A stretch of 64,000 nucleotides of DNA from Nostocales cyanobacterium HT-58-2 (GTDB taxonomy: Bacteria; Cyanobacteriota; Cyanobacteriia; Cyanobacteriales; Nostocaceae), in NCBI GenBank assembly GCA_002163975.1, contig CP019636.1, positions 807,001 to 871,000 on the forward strand, in the 5' to 3' direction. The position numbers were made by a program, and so were the translations under genes. Of the stretch, positions 19,180 through 28,900 are shown piece by piece. The stretch's first letter is position 1. Every line of letters begins with the position of its first letter. The notes under the pieces are model-generated. The model was not told where the DNA came from and did not search any database. It saw only the letters and a program-made list of their open reading frames with translations.

Positions 19180-21297
19180 TTACTTACCTACGAGAATGAC
19201 CACTGAGCGATCGCCTATAAGCAATCCATGCTGATTTTCTAGTACAGGTTCTGTTCCAGGTGCCCAACTTTCTTCTGGTGGGGTAGCACCAGTATTAACA
19301 AAGACATGCCACTGCATTCCCTGGGGAAGTCCTGGGATTTCAAACCAATGACTTTCCCAATGCATATTCATTGCCACGTAAATATAATCATCAGTGACTG
19401 TCCCCTCTTTAGCGTGTTTTCCACAAAGCATAAAAGCGAGAGTGCGGCTGGAGTCAGACCAATCGGCGTTCCATGCTTGAGTTCCATGCCATGTGATATC
19501 AGCATAGCCACTGCCGACATAGTCCACATTCCGGAAGTGGAATTTATTTCTGAGTACAGGATGGGTATTACGAAAGCCAATGCAGTGTTTAAAAAACTTA
19601 AACAAGTCTGCATTTAATTCCAACAGGCTCCAATCTAGCCAGTTCAGTTCATTGTCATGACAATAAGTATTGTTATTACCGTTTTGAGTGCGTCCAACCT
19701 CATCACCCATGAGGATCATTGGCACTCCTTGGCTCACCATTAACATAGCCACAGCATTTTTGATCTGTCGGTGGCGCAGAGCATTGATATGTGGGTTGTC
19801 AGTCCAGCCTTCCCAGCCACAGTTCCAACTGTGGTTGTCATTGGTCCCATCATTGTTGTTTTCGCCATTGGCTTCATTGTGCTTTCCATCATAGGAAATC
19901 AAATCCATCAGCGTAAAACCATCATGGCAGGTGATGAAGTTAATCGAAGCTGCTGGAGAACGACTAGCCCAGGCATAGAGATCCGGCGAGCCTTGCAGCC
20001 GCTGTGCCATATCTCCAACCATTCCGGGTTCGCCTTTGAGGAACTTACGAATGCTGTCGCGGTACTTGCCATTCCACTCAGCCCAACGCCCAAACGCTGG
20101 AAAAGAACCAACTTGGTATAAACCGCCTGCATCCCAAGCCTCAGCAATAAGTTTGCATTTACCCAAAATGGGATCAAAGGCAAGGCTTTCCAACAGTGGT
20201 GGGTTCGACAGCGGAGCGCCCCAAGGATCTCGCCCTAAAATTGTTGCCAAATCAAAGCGGAAGCCATCAATGTGATACTCAGCCGCCCAATAGCGCAGAC
20301 AATCTAACACCATGTGGCGAACGATGGGGTTATTACAGTTGAGGGTGTTGCCAGTCCCACTGAAGTTAAAGTAGTAACCATCTGGGGTAAGCATATAGTA
20401 CGTTTGATTGTCAATACCTCGGAAGGAAATGGTGGGACCGTACTCGTTACCTTCCGCCGTGTGGTTAAAAACAACATCCAGAATCACCTCAATACCATTT
20501 TTATGTAGCGTTTTGATCAACGTTTTCAGTTCATCAACTTGCATCCCATATTTGCCTGTCGCCGCGTAGCCAGCTTTTGGCGCAAAGAAGCCGACGGTAC
20601 TGTAACCCCAGTAATTGAGCAACATTTCCCCTGTTTGTGGGTTAGGACGGCTGTTTTCAAATTCGTCAAATTCATAAATGGGCATCAGTTCCACACAGTT
20701 AACACCCAATTCTTTAAGGTAAGGAATCTTGTCACGGATGGCTGCAAATGTTCCTGGATGCTTAACCCCAGAAGAGGGATGGCGGGTAAAGCTGCGGACG
20801 TGCATCTCGTAGATGATCAGATCCTCCGCTGGGATTTCTAGTGGGCGCTCGCCTTCCCAATCAAAGTCATCAAACGCTAAACGAGCTCGATGTTGATAGG
20901 TATTGTACCAGTCAGGTTTTTCTCCCCAAATATCTCGACCACCAATAATTTTGGCGTACGGGTCTAGGAGAATTTTCGTTGGATCAAACCAGTGACCTTC
21001 TTTAGGGTTAAAAGGTCCATCCATGCGATAGCCGTATTCTATGTTCTCATAATCCAAGTCAAATACGACCATACTGAAGACATTGCCAATGCGGAAATCT
21101 TCGGGAAAAGGGATTTCTGCCATTGGTTCAAGCTCATGCTTTTTAAATAGCACTAAAGTACAGGATTTGGCATGCCGTGAGTAGATTGAAAAATTCACAC
21201 CTCCTGGTACCAAATAAGCGCCAAAAGGAAACGGACGACCTGGACGTAATTTAAAATTACCATAGCTATTAGTGGGGTGAACGTCAATTCTCTCCAT
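19180..21297 (-). CDS. glgX: Glycogen debranching enzyme (isoamylase type)
   Basis: GH13 enzyme of 705 residues that hydrolyses alpha-1,6 branches of glycogen or limit dextrins. An N-terminal CBM48-like part (RPFPFGAYLVPGGVNFSIYSRHA) precedes the barrel. Catalytic motifs are visible: VILDVVFNHTAEG, DGFRFDLATILGRD (nucleophile Asp), LIAEAWDAGG (acid/base Glu) and NFITCHDGFTL (transition-state Asp). Length is as expected for GlgX/TreX. Its position between two STAS genes and next to a DUF1830/AGE pair is unusual and suggests that carbohydrate mobilisation is tied to the partner switch. Confidence 0.95.
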   Translation of the reverse strand: MERIDVHPTNSYGNFKLRPGRPFPFGAYLVPGGVNFSIYSRHAKSCTLVLFKKHELEPMAEIPFPEDFRIGNVFSMVVFDLDYENIEYGYRMDGPFNPKEGHWFDPTKILLDPYAKIIGGRDIWGEKPDWYNTYQHRARLAFDDFDWEGERPLEIPAEDLIIYEMHVRSFTRHPSSGVKHPGTFAAIRDKIPYLKELGVNCVELMPIYEFDEFENSRPNPQTGEMLLNYWGYSTVGFFAPKAGYAATGKYGMQVDELKTLIKTLHKNGIEVILDVVFNHTAEGNEYGPTISFRGIDNQTYYMLTPDGYYFNFSGTGNTLNCNNPIVRHMVLDCLRYWAAEYHIDGFRFDLATILGRDPWGAPLSNPPLLESLAFDPILGKCKLIAEAWDAGGLYQVGSFPAFGRWAEWNGKYRDSIRKFLKGEPGMVGDMAQRLQGSPDLYAWASRSPAASINFITCHDGFTLMDLISYDGKHNEANGENNNDGTNDNHSWNCGWEGWTDNPHINALRHRQIKNAVAMLMVSQGVPMILMGDEVGRTQNGNNNTYCHDNELNWLDWSLLELNADLFKFFKHCIGFRNTHPVLRNKFHFRNVDYVGSGYADITWHGTQAWNADWSDSSRTLAFMLCGKHAKEGTVTDDYIYVAMNMHWESHWFEIPGLPQGMQWHVFVNTGATPPEESWAPGTEPVLENQHGLLIGDRSVVILVGK

Positions 21298-21317
21298 GTT
21301 TGTTTCTTCCTATAAAA

Positions 21318-21749
21318 TTAGGCATTTGTCACTTGAGCTTTGACATTGAGATTTGCGAAGGCTAAATCAAGAGTGTCGCAAGTTTGAAAAAACTCGAGAA
21401 ATCCAGTAATAGACATGGTGTCTCTAATTTCTTCAGAAAGTCCCACCAAAATGATTTGTCCACCTTTAACTAATATTTGTCGGTAGAGTGATAACAACAT
21501 TCTTAAACCAGCACTGGACATATATGGAACTTTGGTCATGTCCAAAATCATTCTGGTTTGAGCTTGAGCTAATGGTAAGATCTGCTCTTGAACAAGTGGC
21601 GCTGTATTAGTATTCACGTCGCCGTTGAGTTCTACGATTGTGACTTGTTGTAGTTCATCAAGCTGTTCTCTAATGCCTGATTTTGTATCGATGTTCCCAT
21701 CAGCTGCTTCTATTTGTGTGACTTGTAAGTTTTTAATGTTGATTTTCAT
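21318..21749 (-). CDS. Second STAS anti-sigma factor antagonist
   Basis: STAS protein of 143 residues from ATG 21749. This start overlaps the stop of the upstream DUF1830 gene as ATGA, which implies coupled translation; a longer frame to 21842 has no better signal. Conserved motif KVPYMSSAGLRMLLSLY carries the candidate phospho-Ser. The N-terminal 40 residues (KINIKNLQVTQIEAADGN) precede the STAS core. It lies 20 bases before glgX. It may be an alternative substrate of the same RsbW-like kinase. Confidence 0.88.
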   Translation of the reverse strand: MKINIKNLQVTQIEAADGNIDTKSGIREQLDELQQVTIVELNGDVNTNTAPLVQEQILPLAQAQTRMILDMTKVPYMSSAGLRMLLSLYRQILVKGGQIILVGLSEEIRDTMSITGFLEFFQTCDTLDLAFANLNVKAQVTNA

Positions 21750-22072
21750 AAGGGAGTAGGAAAACTTAGAGATGATTGAGTGTATTTGTGAGTTGTATTG
21801 AATGAAAAGCTCAGATCTTGATTGACTCTTAGACTGTTGCAATCAATTTTGTCCGCTAGAATTGCACTAGCCATTTCGTATGTATGAATTTCTAGTTGAG
21901 CTTTTGGCAGTGCTGCAAACAACAGGTGTTGTCCTGGAAGAACAACCCGCTCAAAATACCAATTGGGAATATTTGCAATCCGAACAATCTGAATTTGACT
22001 GGTGGAATTAACATAGCAGCAATCAATTTGAGCGGATTGCTCAGAACAGAGAGAAGAAAATATTTGAGCCAT
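21746..22072 (-). CDS. DUF1830 family small protein
   Basis: Cyanobacterial DUF1830 protein of about 108 residues when started at ATG 22072 (MAQIFSS); the frame is open to 22123. The family pattern is clear: IDCCYVNSTSQIQIVRI, NIPNWYFERVVLPGQHLLF and AQLEIHTYEMASAIL. Function is unknown. Its stop overlaps the STAS start by four bases and it follows the AGE epimerase gene after 47 bases, so all three are probably on one message. Confidence 0.85.
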   Translation of the reverse strand: MAQIFSSLCSEQSAQIDCCYVNSTSQIQIVRIANIPNWYFERVVLPGQHLLFAALPKAQLEIHTYEMASAILADKIDCNSLRVNQDLSFSFNTTHKYTQSSLSFPTPL

Positions 22073-22119
22073 GACTACAGAATTCCTGCTGAATTGCACT
22101 GCCAATCTAAAACTCGCAT

Positions 22120-23946
22120 TCACACATTAGGAGTGATTCTGACTTTGATTTTCAGTTGTTCTTGTGTGTCAGGTAGCTTGACAGTTAAAGCATCTGCATC
22201 AAAATCGGCATATTCTTCTTCGTTTGCCCATACTTGAGCAATCCGTACGCTACCAGGTGGTAAGATATCTGGCTGTACTCGCAGGATATTGTCTTTAAAT
22301 GCTCCTGGCTGAGGCTTGAAGTAAAAGTCCATTGGTTGCTTGGTGATCAGCAAGTTGGTGTAAACTGCCGAGAGATAGCACAATTCTGTTGAATGATAAC
22401 CACTCATTGAGTGGTTACCTTTAAACCGCTCGTTACCCATTAAATAAGGCAAACCATTTGCCAAGACGTTGAAGTAAACGCCGCCATCATCATGGTCAAG
22501 GAAAAAGGCATTGTAAAAGGCTGCTGCTTCACGAGCATGACGCAGGTACTCTGGCTGTTTTTGTACACCATGCAGGATAAGATAAGCTAGAATCGCTTGC
22601 TCTTGTTGCCACCAAGCTTTTCGGTCATGCCAAACAAGGCGGTACTGCTCTTCGCCTTCACCTAATATTCGCTCCAACATATCATACCAACCACCACGTT
22701 GGCGATCGCTACCCGCTTCAGGCATAAGTTCAGCAATTTTTTGCGCCATAGCCACATATTCTTCTTTGGGTTTAAGGCTATTCATCCGCATCAAGTTCCA
22801 GGCAATTTTTAGGTTATGACCAGCTACAGCGCGATTTTGCTGCCATCCCCACGTTGTATCATGGCTCCAATCTTCGTAAAACCGTTCTTGAACAAATGGG
22901 CTGTTGTCGTAGTCTGGGAAGTATTTGACAATTGTGTCAAAGGTATACTCCAGCATATCGGCGTATCTTTGTTCACCAGTCGCCAGCCAGAGGTTAATCA
23001 AGTAAGCTGGAGCATGGTCGCCTACTGAGTTCCAGTTTTTGCGAGCGCGGTTTGGACCTAAAGATTCCGCACGCGGATCTAGAGTTAAGGGGTCGATGTG
23101 GGAGAAATAACCAACGCCTTGTTTGTCCAGGAAAAAGCGGTCAAACAAATCGAGAGTCATTTCAGCATCTTTAAGAATACGGCGATCGCCTGTGATCCGA
23201 TAAGTTTGGATGGGACCAGCCAGTGCATAAATCTGTTCGTAGGCTGGGATTGCATCGTAGTCATCGCCAAACTCAGAGGTTAGCAGTTTTTGCTCCCGGT
23301 TGCCTGTCACCTGAATACCGTGATACCAGTAAATCAAGTCTTCATCGGGATCATAAAATCGCATATGCTGGCGCAGGTATTCAGTGCCTTTTTCAGCAGC
23401 TTCCAAAAAGCGGTCTTCGCCAGTCATCAAGAAAGCTGAAGCAAAACCATAAACCAAGCGAGAAATAGTGTCAGTTTCTTGTAGGAAATCGTCTTTCTTT
23501 TTCGTACCAGCCAAATTTAAATAAGTGCGGTATTCTCGATAATCAATTGGCTGTTGCGGATAGTTAAACTGCCATTTCAAGTATGAATCAGCAATCGAAC
23601 GTACTTGCTTAACCCACCAATCAGGTTCTTCGTGACGATATTTATCTGGCACATCACCAGGAAAGACAACAGACTTAACCTCAAACTTGTACTCTTGCCC
23701 TTGAGGGTAAAAAATACCGTGGGCGAAAATATGCTGACCAGGGGTGAGCATCTCGCCAAATCGCGCAGTACAGTCAAGATAAGGCTCTTCTAAGTTTTGT
23801 GTAATCCGACCATAAGCATTTGGGGTCAAATATGCTTTGAATTCCCGTCCATCTGATGTTTTGATACCAAAACTTTTTTCACTGCGGTTAAAGTAGGTGA
23901 CATATCCGGCGATCGTGTCTGCAAATGAAAAACTCATGTGATCCAT
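22120..23946 (-). CDS. AGE-family (N-acylglucosamine 2-epimerase-like) protein
   Basis: Protein of 608 residues. A short beta-rich N-terminal domain (about 1-100) is followed by an (alpha/alpha)6-barrel of the AGE/cellobiose epimerase superfamily. Recognisable barrel motifs are RLVYGFASAFLMTG, WSHDTTWGWQQNRAVAGHNLKIAWNLMRM with the conserved His, RKAWWQQEQAILAYL and FFLDHDDGGVYFNVL. The start at 23946 has GGAGG seven bases upstream. The sugar substrate cannot be deduced. It is the likely first gene of the minus-strand unit running through DUF1830, STAS, glgX and the partner-switch genes. Confidence 0.85.
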   Translation of the reverse strand: MDHMSFSFADTIAGYVTYFNRSEKSFGIKTSDGREFKAYLTPNAYGRITQNLEEPYLDCTARFGEMLTPGQHIFAHGIFYPQGQEYKFEVKSVVFPGDVPDKYRHEEPDWWVKQVRSIADSYLKWQFNYPQQPIDYREYRTYLNLAGTKKKDDFLQETDTISRLVYGFASAFLMTGEDRFLEAAEKGTEYLRQHMRFYDPDEDLIYWYHGIQVTGNREQKLLTSEFGDDYDAIPAYEQIYALAGPIQTYRITGDRRILKDAEMTLDLFDRFFLDKQGVGYFSHIDPLTLDPRAESLGPNRARKNWNSVGDHAPAYLINLWLATGEQRYADMLEYTFDTIVKYFPDYDNSPFVQERFYEDWSHDTTWGWQQNRAVAGHNLKIAWNLMRMNSLKPKEEYVAMAQKIAELMPEAGSDRQRGGWYDMLERILGEGEEQYRLVWHDRKAWWQQEQAILAYLILHGVQKQPEYLRHAREAAAFYNAFFLDHDDGGVYFNVLANGLPYLMGNERFKGNHSMSGYHSTELCYLSAVYTNLLITKQPMDFYFKPQPGAFKDNILRVQPDILPPGSVRIAQVWANEEEYADFDADALTVKLPDTQEQLKIKVRITPNV

Positions 23947-24096
23947 AAATAACCTCCAAAATTGTTAAATTTAGTTCTCAATAATTCGTTTTTTGAATGA
24001 GCCATCATGAACCGCGTACACCAGAAAGCATGAAAAATTTTCCCTTTCCCCTGCTTTCCCTTCCCCCTGCTCCCTTGCGGTCTTAATGATAAGTTT

Positions 24097-25119
24097 TTAA
24101 CCGGATACGATATTAGAGTTGTTGGAAGATATTCTTTGCCTGAGTACAGGAGGCAGTATTGTTGTATCGAATCCTCCATACCCTCTGCTTTGTGTGTCAG
24201 TCACTCTGTCTGATTGCAATTTAGGAGCAGATGGCAATTCGGTATCAGACTCAGCAAAGAAGCTCAGTAGTAACTCAACAAGATAATCTGGACGTTCTTC
24301 TGCAAGCCAATGTCCACAACGCTCAAGCACGACTCCACGGATGTTAGCAGCTACTTGCTGCATTGATTTGAGTACGAGATCACCCAAGCAGCTATCACCC
24401 CCTAGTGCTAGAACTGGCATTTGGAGCTTTGTCTTGCCGCTTTCCCGATTGTGTTTTGCGTCCTCAAAAAAAGCTCGGTAATGCTCAAATCCGCCTCTTA
24501 GACCACCAGGAGCTGAGTAACAACGGACATACTCTTCTATATCGGCTTTGGCGATCGCATCTGGGTTGTATGCAGCCGGTTTATATAGCGCTGACTCAAA
24601 GTAAAGCCGCTCTCTACCTGCAACCAGTGCCTCTGGAATGTCGGGGGTCATGTTAAAGCCTAAGATCCAGCTTCCCCCGCGCCAGACATCCATCATCTCT
24701 TCTAGCCCAAAACCAGGGAGCAGAGACTCAGCAAATACCAACCGACGGACATGATGAGGATAAGCAGCAGCATAGGCGTACGCAACCATTGCACCAATAT
24801 CGTGACCGATCAAAAAGGTTTGCTGGAAGCCTAGCAAGTGAACGAGCTGGTGAATATCTTCAGCAACAGTTCGTTTATCGTAGCCAGCGCTAGGCTTTGA
24901 AGAGTCACCCATACCTCGCAAATCTGGCGCAATGACAGTATATTTTTCAGCTAAGGCTGGCATAATCCGTCGCCATTCGTACCATGTCTGTGGCCAGCCG
25001 TGCAACAAAACCACTGGGTCACCTTTGCCACCAATCACGTAATGCTGACGGATACCGTTAACAAAAGCCGTGTGATGGCTAAATACTTGGTTAAAATCAG
25101 CATTGGCATCGCTCATCAT
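24097..25119 (-). CDS. Alpha/beta hydrolase, epoxide hydrolase-like
   Basis: Hydrolase of about 340 residues. Motifs: VVLLHGWPQTWYEWR (HGWP oxyanion element), LIGHDIGAMVAYAYA with an Asp nucleophile (GHDIG rather than GxSxG), GGDSCLGD and ERCGHWLAEERP (catalytic His). The Asp nucleophile and HGWP fit soluble epoxide hydrolases or haloacetate dehalogenases rather than esterases. The C-terminus has about 45 extra low-complexity residues. A GTG start at 25134 is possible; ATG 25119 has AGAAG upstream. It ends the minus-strand accessory island, and its substrate may be an oxidised intermediate made by the neighbours. Confidence 0.85.
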   Translation of the reverse strand: MMSDANADFNQVFSHHTAFVNGIRQHYVIGGKGDPVVLLHGWPQTWYEWRRIMPALAEKYTVIAPDLRGMGDSSKPSAGYDKRTVAEDIHQLVHLLGFQQTFLIGHDIGAMVAYAYAAAYPHHVRRLVFAESLLPGFGLEEMMDVWRGGSWILGFNMTPDIPEALVAGRERLYFESALYKPAAYNPDAIAKADIEEYVRCYSAPGGLRGGFEHYRAFFEDAKHNRESGKTKLQMPVLALGGDSCLGDLVLKSMQQVAANIRGVVLERCGHWLAEERPDYLVELLLSFFAESDTELPSAPKLQSDRVTDTQSRGYGGFDTTILPPVLRQRISSNNSNIVSG

Positions 25120-25162
25120 ATCATTTCTTCTCACGCAATCATTTGTGTATTCATATTGTTAA

Positions 25163-25828
25163 CTAGTACCTAATAAGATTGAGTTTCTTCTTTTCTTCTT
25201 GCTTTTCAATCTCTTGCACAAAAGCTTCCATAAATTTATCAACAACTCCTGGATGCTTTGCTGTTACCAAATTACCATCGATAACTAAATCAGCAGTTGC
25301 ATCACCTTCGTAAATAACATCTCCACCAGCATTTTCTACATCACAAATGATGTTGTGTGCGCAAGTCACTTTGCAATTTTTAATTAAGTCAGAATCAGCA
25401 CAAAAAAGCCACAAAGAATGACAGATTGCTCCTAATTTCAAACCTTCTGTCTTTATAGATTTTCTAAGAAAAGCTACTGCCGGAGCTTGATTTTTTTGAC
25501 CTTTCTTTACAGCAACCTGATATCTCAAGCGATCCATAGCATAGGCACCAATACAAATAATGCCTTTATAGTCTGCTGGGTTAATATTATTAACTTCTGT
25601 TGTGACAATAACATGGTCTTCAACTTCACCGTTATCTGGATTCGAGCCAAATGTTAATTGTGGATTACCCCACAAATGAGAAATATACTCTACTTCATAG
25701 CCTTGTTGAGGAAAGTAATCGTTGAACTTGCGATATTCAGTTTGGTCAAAATGCTCCTCAATCAAAACGCCGATTTTACCTTTGATTGCGTTGCCAATCC
25801 TACCATTTTTTAAAGGCGTAGATGTCAT
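25163..25828 (-). CDS. DJ-1/PfpI family protein
   Basis: Class I glutamine-amidotransferase-like protein of 221 residues with the nucleophile-elbow sequence GAICHSLWLFCAD (Cys followed by His) and an AKHPGVVDKFMEAF C-terminal element, as in PfpI/DJ-1 and isonitrile-hydratase-like proteins. GGAG lies seven bases before the start. Family members include glyoxalase-III/deglycase, chaperone and protease activities, so the reaction cannot be assigned. It sits between the multicopper oxidase and epoxide-hydrolase-like genes. Confidence 0.88.
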   Translation of the reverse strand: MTSTPLKNGRIGNAIKGKIGVLIEEHFDQTEYRKFNDYFPQQGYEVEYISHLWGNPQLTFGSNPDNGEVEDHVIVTTEVNNINPADYKGIICIGAYAMDRLRYQVAVKKGQKNQAPAVAFLRKSIKTEGLKLGAICHSLWLFCADSDLIKNCKVTCAHNIICDVENAGGDVIYEGDATADLVIDGNLVTAKHPGVVDKFMEAFVQEIEKQEEKKKLNLIRY

Positions 25829-25913
25829 GGTATTGCTCCAATTTTAATTTACATTAAGAGTGCTATTTTGGGTGTTTATGACTCTGAAATTTACCTGAAC
25901 TAAATAAGTTCAG

Positions 25914-28900
25914 TTAACCGAAAGAGAAAAGAGTTGTTTCATTTGAATTAACACCCAAGGTATTTCCTATTAATTGATGATCTGCAAAAAGGTGAAAATG
26001 CCCTTCATGCTCATGACCAAGACCGAGGTTAGATGATTTTCCAAAATCAGCGCTACCTAGTCCATCAATATTTGGTTCAAAGTTAGTAAGAATCTCAGTA
26101 AACTTTGAACCTTGACCTTCGGTATGTGTATGACCATCAGTATTCAAGAATGGGTCATTAGTTATAGCATCAACAAGGAAATCACTTTTTCCTAAGATAT
26201 CATCAGAAGAAATATTAATGAATGTGGGAATATTCTTTTCCTGCAGTTGAATTAATTCAGGAGTACCAGAAGAGTTGAGGGCAAACAAAACTGATTCACC
26301 CCGAGGTAAGCCAGGAATATCAGCAAAAGTTCCAGAGAGTTGTTCAAGCTTGCTATCAGGGGTAAATTCTTTGTCTAAACGAATTAGGGAGTCACCTGAT
26401 CCATGTTCATGTTGTATGCTATCGTTATTTGTTGCTGCGCTATGATGGTCTCCTCCGGTGTAAGTAAACACCTTGATCTGCTCATGACCATCAGCCACAT
26501 CACCCAACGCTGAGGTCGTAATATTGGCATGATAGGTTTGAACAGGCTCAGCATTCGGTACATCTGGTTTCTGAAGTATATAACCGGATGTCACCTCAAT
26601 CTCACCACGATAGGAGTCACCATATGGTTGCAATGGATTAGACAGTAGTGCTACCTTGTGCGCTGTATCAATGGCATCTAAACTACCTTGACTCTCAATT
26701 AATCGACCACCATAAAGTTCAACCAATCCTCGTCCACCATTGCCTTGACCAACAATGATATCGTCAAAGTTATCTCCGTCTACATCTCCAGATGCTAAGT
26801 TGATAGTACCGTCAAAACCCTTCTCGTGGTGAAAAGGAGCAATCTTGGAAAGCAGACTAAAATCCTTACCACTGTAAACTTCAATTAAAGACTGTCCATT
26901 TCCACCTATGCCCACAACGATATCTGAGTAGCCGTCACCATTGATATCACCCGTTGCTATTGATGCCTTTGATAAGGGCGAGATATCAATTCCCTCGAAA
27001 GGAGTGAATTCAGTAATAAGTAGGTTATTATCCTGACCATCCAATTCCCTGTTGCCTTGTTCCTGCTTATCAATGAGAGTTTGACCATCAAAGACTTTAA
27101 CTGTAAACTTATCGTCAGGGTTAGACAAGGAACGCTGTATCGTAATGACATCAGTGACGTTATCAGTTACGTTCTGGTTCTCAAAGCTCTTTTTGTAATT
27201 GACATCTCCAATAGCAACGTCTATTGCTCCTGCAAATCTTTCTCCGTAGGGATTTAGGTTGATGCTTTGTTGAAGATTGCTTGCTCTAAATAACTCTACT
27301 TGTCCATTGGAACTATGCTTTGAGCCTAAACCTAACCAAGTGTCCTCCGTATTTAGGATGACTCTGACTGTTGCCATCATCCCTGCATCTTCATGGAAAA
27401 GAATGTGACAATGGTTCACGTAACTACCAGGGTAGTCCTCAAAGTTCATTAGTATTTTGACTTCGGAAGGATTGCCACCTACTTTTGGAGTACCATAGGG
27501 GTTTTCTGGTGTGGGTGGTTTGTCGGGATCGTAAGTAGGTGGTAAGGCAATCGTATCTCTTAATACTCCTTCCAAGTATTGATCTTTTAGTTCTGTAACT
27601 GGGATGCCATTAACTTCTAAAACAGTAAAATCATTTTGGTGAATGTGGAAAGGGTGCCATTCTAACAAAGGAATATTTGGAACACCTGGCGGAAGATTAG
27701 GATCGATCGCGCCTGATGCGTTTTTAACCGACCATATCTCCTTTGTACCAAGCATCGGCATAGAAAGTGGAACTTGGCTTGAAGTGAAGTCGGTAGCAAA
27801 ATATTGCCCGTTAATGCGATAAGTCCCTTCAAATGTTTTTGCCACAGTGGAATCTGGCACATTACCTTGTTTGATTGCTCCGCCAGCATTCGCAGACCAA
27901 GTAAAAGTACGCTCCCGATCAACCTGACCATTCTGTGCTGCTTTAATAACCTCGTCAATTTTCTGAGCTTGCTCGGTTAATATGTCATAAGGTTCAGGAA
28001 AAGAACCAGTAGGAACTGTGTCTCCAGTCACTTCAATTGTTGCCAAAACTTGAGGTCCCCAAGTTAAGTGACCGTCGTCAAATCCTTTTTTTCCTCTAAT
28101 CATGCTTGGGGCATTATCACCTAAAATCTCTTCGGTTCCATTAGATAGTAAGTAATACTTACCTGGCTCTTCAAACCATTCCTGAAGAGATACCCTCATT
28201 CCCGGATTCAGAATTGGCAGTTCAGTGACTTCTCTTCTGTTACTTGGTACTACCCCAGAAGCATCCCCATCAAGAGACACCAAAGTCACCTCTTGAGGAA
28301 TGAGTTCTGTCCCTGTATCTTTTACCAATTGGAGAACGTGGAAGGCATTGCTGTTCATATTGGTGAAGGAAAACAGATTCCATTCACCAGTCTTTAGCTC
28401 AAGGGTGGGGTTATATTGACCATTAACGGTATGAATAACATTTTCTAGAGGCTCTGCTTGTTGCCCCCCTCCATATTCAAATGAATTGGGGGGGTTCCCT
28501 GTCGGTTTTGTAGAGTCATAAATCAGGGGTTTGCCGTTGTAACCCATAAAAGGTGCATCCGACAGTTCATATATTTTCTTACCATCTGAAGTCTGATCTA
28601 AAACTTCTAGAGGTGTACCAGCAGGAAGTGACTTTGTGGGGTCTTGATTGAGAGGATCGCCGACTTGACCTTGCCTATTTATTTGCTGGATGCCAAAAGT
28701 ATTGAGAGCAAAAGTATAACCTGATTCCTTCGTTGGATCAAATTTGTCTAGATCTGGCAAATCATGTGGGGCTAAAATTAACAACTGCCCACCCAATCCT
28801 GAGGATACTTGTTCATTGACTTGTCCGTGCAAGTGGGGATGATACCAGTCAAGTCCAATAAAATGGTCATCTGGAATTTTTATACTTATATCCGATCTTT

